The position numbers and the translations under genes were made by a program. The notes beneath the pieces were generated by a model, which saw only the letters and a program-made list of their open reading frames with translations, was not told where the DNA came from and did no database searches. Below, in pieces: positions 4,894-7,299 of a DNA stretch of 7,299 nt. The stretch is taken from the NCBI GenBank assembly GCA_027007865.1, contig JALTEE010000292.1, positions 1 through 7,299 on the forward strand. The letters run 5' to 3'. Position 1 is the stretch's first letter, and every line of letters starts with the position of its first letter. Origin of the DNA: a bacterium. GTDB taxonomy: Bacteria > UBP14 > UBA6098 > B30-G16.

Positions 4894-5970
4894 ATGAAAC
4901 GGAAAGATGAAAATATATTGGTCGATAAAGAGATAAAAACGCAGGAAGAACTTTGGGAAGCACTCAATTATCTCGCCATAAAGTATAAAAATGAGAACAA
5001 AAGGGATGAAGCGATTCACACAGCTCAGGAAGCGTTTAAAATTGCGCAGGGGACTTTCCCACCCGACCACGAAAATTTGATGACTTCTATGTATACTATG
5101 GCATCTACTTTCGCAGAATTCGGAAAGTCAGACGAAGCTGTGGATTTCTTTGACAAAGCACTTGAAAGTGCTCGGCAAAAATATGGACCTAACTCGTCGG
5201 AAGTTGTAACAATACTGCACGATTTCGCCTCATTGCTTCTTAAATTGGATAAGCAAAAAGAGGCAAAAATGCTATTACAGCAATCGCTCGGTATAACGGA
5301 GAAAATTTTAGGTAAGAACCATCCCGACCTCGTAGAACCGCTCGTGAAACTCGCGAAGATTTATGCCCGACAGGACCGTGTTTATCTTGCGAAACCGTTA
5401 TTCGAGCGAGCGACGAGTATAAATGTGCAGCACTTCGGTCCCGAACACCCGAAAGTAGCCGATGTGCTCGATAGTTTCGCCGATTTCTATGAAAATAGAG
5501 AACAGTACAAGGAGGCGGGAATGCTCTATAAACGCGCATTGGTGATTCGCGAGCGAGCATTCGGTGGAGAACATCCGGAAATTTTACCGTCGCTAAATAA
5601 TATCGCTGCGTTGTTGTTGCTCATCGGAAATGAGAAAAAAGCCGAAGCATATTATGTCCGCGCGGCAAAAATTGCAATAAAATCTTATGGTAGAGAGCAC
5701 ATCGAGGTTGCAAAAGCGCTCGACAATCTCGTGTCCTTGTATGTGTTGCAGGGGAAATATCGTAATGCAGAACCGCTGTGCAAACAGGCATTGAGCATTA
5801 TGGAAAAAATACTCGGTCGCGATAACCCGCGATTGTTGCCTATGCTGCGAACTATGGCGGAAATTATGCGAAATGTCGGAAAACACAATGAAGAAGAAAC
5901 CTATGCACTGCGAATAGAAAGATTGAGTAGAAACAGGCACAGCCCAAAACGAGACGAAAAAAGAGCGTAG
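4894..5970 (+). CDS. Tetratricopeptide repeat protein, kinesin-light-chain type
   Basis: 358 residues; no signal peptide or transmembrane helix, so cytosolic. Nearly the whole protein is TPR. The loop-and-helix signature recurs at residues 55 (FPPDHENL), 97 (YGPNSSEV), 139 (LGKNHPDL), 181 (FGPEHPKV), 223 (FGGEHPEI), 265 (YGREHIEV) and 307 (LGRDNPRL), spaced exactly 42 residues apart. Between them lie 'LxxFAxxYxxxxxYxEAxxLYKRALxI' helices. The 42-residue period and the GxxHPxV signature are those of TPR_10/TPR_12 repeats, as in kinesin light chains and many bacterial proteins. The family mediates protein-protein contacts, so a scaffold or adaptor role is inferred; the partner is unknown. The tail (341-358) is basic and probably disordered. 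ATG 4894 is chosen although its ribosome-binding site is weak. The gene lies 55 bases after the PAS-GGDEF gene and 26 bases before the next gene, suggesting one transcript. Confidence 0.92.
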   Translation: MKRKDENILVDKEIKTQEELWEALNYLAIKYKNENKRDEAIHTAQEAFKIAQGTFPPDHENLMTSMYTMASTFAEFGKSDEAVDFFDKALESARQKYGPNSSEVVTILHDFASLLLKLDKQKEAKMLLQQSLGITEKILGKNHPDLVEPLVKLAKIYARQDRVYLAKPLFERATSINVQHFGPEHPKVADVLDSFADFYENREQYKEAGMLYKRALVIRERAFGGEHPEILPSLNNIAALLLLIGNEKKAEAYYVRAAKIAIKSYGREHIEVAKALDNLVSLYVLQGKYRNAEPLCKQALSIMEKILGRDNPRLLPMLRTMAEIMRNVGKHNEEETYALRIERLSRNRHSPKRDEKRA

Positions 5971-5996
5971 ATATTTAAAAAGTTTCTGGATTTTTT

Positions 5997-7217
5997 ATGA
6001 ACTTCAAATTCTCCATAAAAACACTGTTTTTCCTGCTCCTACTTATTTTCACATTTCTATTCTCGCAGGAAGTTGTCAAATATCAAATCACCGATGATGG
6101 AACAGAACTCGACATCGGAACCGCCGTCAAAGTCGATGCGGCAGGAAATATCACTGCCTGCGGAGATAACGACCCGGATGTAATCGGCATCATCACAGCG
6201 AAGGAAGTATCCGGTGGAACAAGATATTATCTCGTCGGCTCGTCGGATATCGCTCTCGCTCCGCTGCCAGATACGGTTTCTGTCGGAGATAAACTAACCA
6301 CAGCCGCCTCTGGTGGATTGCGAACCGCAACCGGTGGCGAAATCGTCGTCGCAATCGCACTCGAAAACGGCGATGGAAATGCGCTCACGCTCGAAAAAAT
6401 AATGATTACTCTCGGCTTTGCGAGCGGCGGATATTTTATCGAAAATCAAATATTCTCTGCGCAGTCTGCGGATTTCTGGCTCGACGATACAGGCAGAGTC
6501 GGCTATCTCGTCGCGGACAGCGGAGCGGTGATAAACGAAAGCGGCGGAAACTACGATTTCCGCGTCGAAGGAGATACCGACCCAAATTTGCTATTCGCAG
6601 ATGCAAGCAGCGACAATATCGGCATCGGAACAAATACGCCGAACCAAGATTTATCTATCGCAGGTTCGATGGGAATTATAGAAGGGGGAACCTTCCCGAA
6701 CTACTATTCTATCTTTTACGGCAGCGACCAAACAGCAGATATCGCATACTATCTTCCGCCAGCGCAAGGAGCAACAAACACATTTTTGATGAACGATGGC
6801 TCGGGAAACCTATTGTGGAGCCGACCCACACCAGAAGTAGTAACAATACTCGCCGGATATAATATTCAATGGCGCAATATGCCGGCAGATTTGACAGAAC
6901 TTTTCAATGCTACGCAACATCGAACGATGGTCGATTTGACAAATGCCACACAGGTGCGGCTGACGGTAGCAGTTGGAACAGCAGGATCTGACTCAGCAGA
7001 ACTACGAGGACAATATTCTACCGATGAGTCAAATTGGTATTACCTCGACGGAGCATCGGGTCCAGGTGTGCCGATAAATGCTGTTGGTTTGCAAGTTTCC
7101 AGCTGGGTGAATCTCGTGGCAGATGCTAAAACGGATGTATATATCAGGATCATAGGTATCAATGGAGATGGTCGGACCGACCCGAAATTCGGACTTATAA
7201 CACTGCAATTTAAATAA
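5997..7217 (+). CDS. Exported phage-fibre-like modular protein
   Basis: 406 residues. Residues 1-23 form a Sec signal peptide: basic start, long Leu/Phe core, cleavage probably near LFS before Q24. Residues 25-140 are homologous by eye to the N-terminal domain of the 1489 protein (VVKY, IGTAVKVD, VIGI, VSVGDKLTTAA, VVAIA, final LG). The middle (164-222) holds GNYDFRVEGDTDPNLLF and NIGIGTNTPNQDLSIAGS, and 250-275 holds YYLPPAQG and MNDGSGNLLWS. These sets are common in phage tail or head fibres and in bacterial surface fibre proteins. The C-terminal domain (about 296-406: HRTMVDLTNATQVRL, QYSTDESNWYYLDG, FGLITLQFK) is a beta-sandwich type also known from phage structural proteins. I see no S74 peptidase and no sorting or anchoring tail. 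The start lacks a clear Shine-Dalgarno sequence; six T residues directly precede the ATG. An extracellular structural or adhesive role is inferred. Confidence 0.88.
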   Translation: MNFKFSIKTLFFLLLLIFTFLFSQEVVKYQITDDGTELDIGTAVKVDAAGNITACGDNDPDVIGIITAKEVSGGTRYYLVGSSDIALAPLPDTVSVGDKLTTAASGGLRTATGGEIVVAIALENGDGNALTLEKIMITLGFASGGYFIENQIFSAQSADFWLDDTGRVGYLVADSGAVINESGGNYDFRVEGDTDPNLLFADASSDNIGIGTNTPNQDLSIAGSMGIIEGGTFPNYYSIFYGSDQTADIAYYLPPAQGATNTFLMNDGSGNLLWSRPTPEVVTILAGYNIQWRNMPADLTELFNATQHRTMVDLTNATQVRLTVAVGTAGSDSAELRGQYSTDESNWYYLDGASGPGVPINAVGLQVSSWVNLVADAKTDVYIRIIGINGDGRTDPKFGLITLQFK

Positions 7218-7299
7218 TTCGATTTCTCTCGACAAAACCAATTCTATATTACCAATCCTAAAATATTTTATTCAGACATGACTCCTGCAAAATAAAGGA
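7218..7299 (+). other. 3' flank of the last gene
   Basis: An AT-rich non-coding stretch follows the TAA stop. I see no strong terminator hairpin; only a four-base TCGA inverted repeat lies at 7219-7232. The window ends in AATAAAGGA, which could be the ribosome-binding region of a gene starting just beyond the edge, but that cannot be judged here. Confidence 0.3.

Noticed and set aside
2..7217. The whole window as a prophage
   Set aside because: Fibre and decoration-like modules are present, but the proteins have secretion signals, and PAS-GGDEF and TPR genes sit among them. No terminase, portal, integrase or tail-assembly gene is visible.
5997..7217. Type IX secretion cargo with a C-terminal sorting domain
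   Set aside because: The C-terminus is a beta-sandwich ending in GLITLQFK, with no typical sorting-domain motifs. The other exported proteins lack them too.

Overview
The window reads as ordinary bacterial chromosome at moderate-to-low GC, with every supported gene on the + strand. Three proteins have Sec-type signal peptides and architectures typical of diderm or FCB-group and uncultured candidate-phylum bacteria: NYQGKLT and VPYAFRA motifs, DTAxYA repeats, and phage-fibre-like LSDVDTSG, GIGTNTP and YYLPPAQ motifs. I cannot name the phylum from sequence alone. No rRNA, tRNA, transposase, integrase or CRISPR array is visible.

Layout. (1) 2-1258: the 3' part of a secreted modular protein with nonapeptide repeats. 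(2) 1259-1488: intergenic DNA with a stem-loop at the stop codon, a heptanucleotide tandem array (two exact 21-bp units) and a 14-codon mini-ORF with a strong Shine-Dalgarno sequence. (3) 1489-2313: an exported two-domain protein followed by a terminator-like hairpin. (4) 2446-2840: a 59-residue two-helix membrane protein and a doubtful 72-residue ORF that ends inside a second heptanucleotide array. (5) 2863-3928: a DUF6232-like small membrane protein and a three-helix membrane protein with an extracytoplasmic domain. (6) 3975-5970: a PAS plus degenerate GGDEF protein and a soluble TPR protein with repeats phased at exactly 42 residues. (7) 5997-7217: a third exported, phage-fibre-like modular protein.

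How they fit together. The three exported proteins share modules in different combinations. The proteins at 1489 and 5997 share an N-terminal beta-rich domain resembling phage capsid decoration folds. The proteins at 2 and 1489 appear to share a C-terminal domain with an FTGTxDD motif. The 5997 protein instead ends in another domain of the kind found on phage structural proteins. Between them sit small membrane proteins, a probable c-di-GMP-sensing but non-cyclising GGDEF protein and a TPR scaffold. A cell-surface fibre or adhesin locus under second-messenger control is a reasonable inference, but nothing in the sequence proves that these genes work together.

The best leads are the domain shuffling among exported phage-like proteins, the GGDEF domain that keeps its RxxD inhibitory site but has lost substrate-binding residues, and the paired heptanucleotide arrays in front of translation starts.
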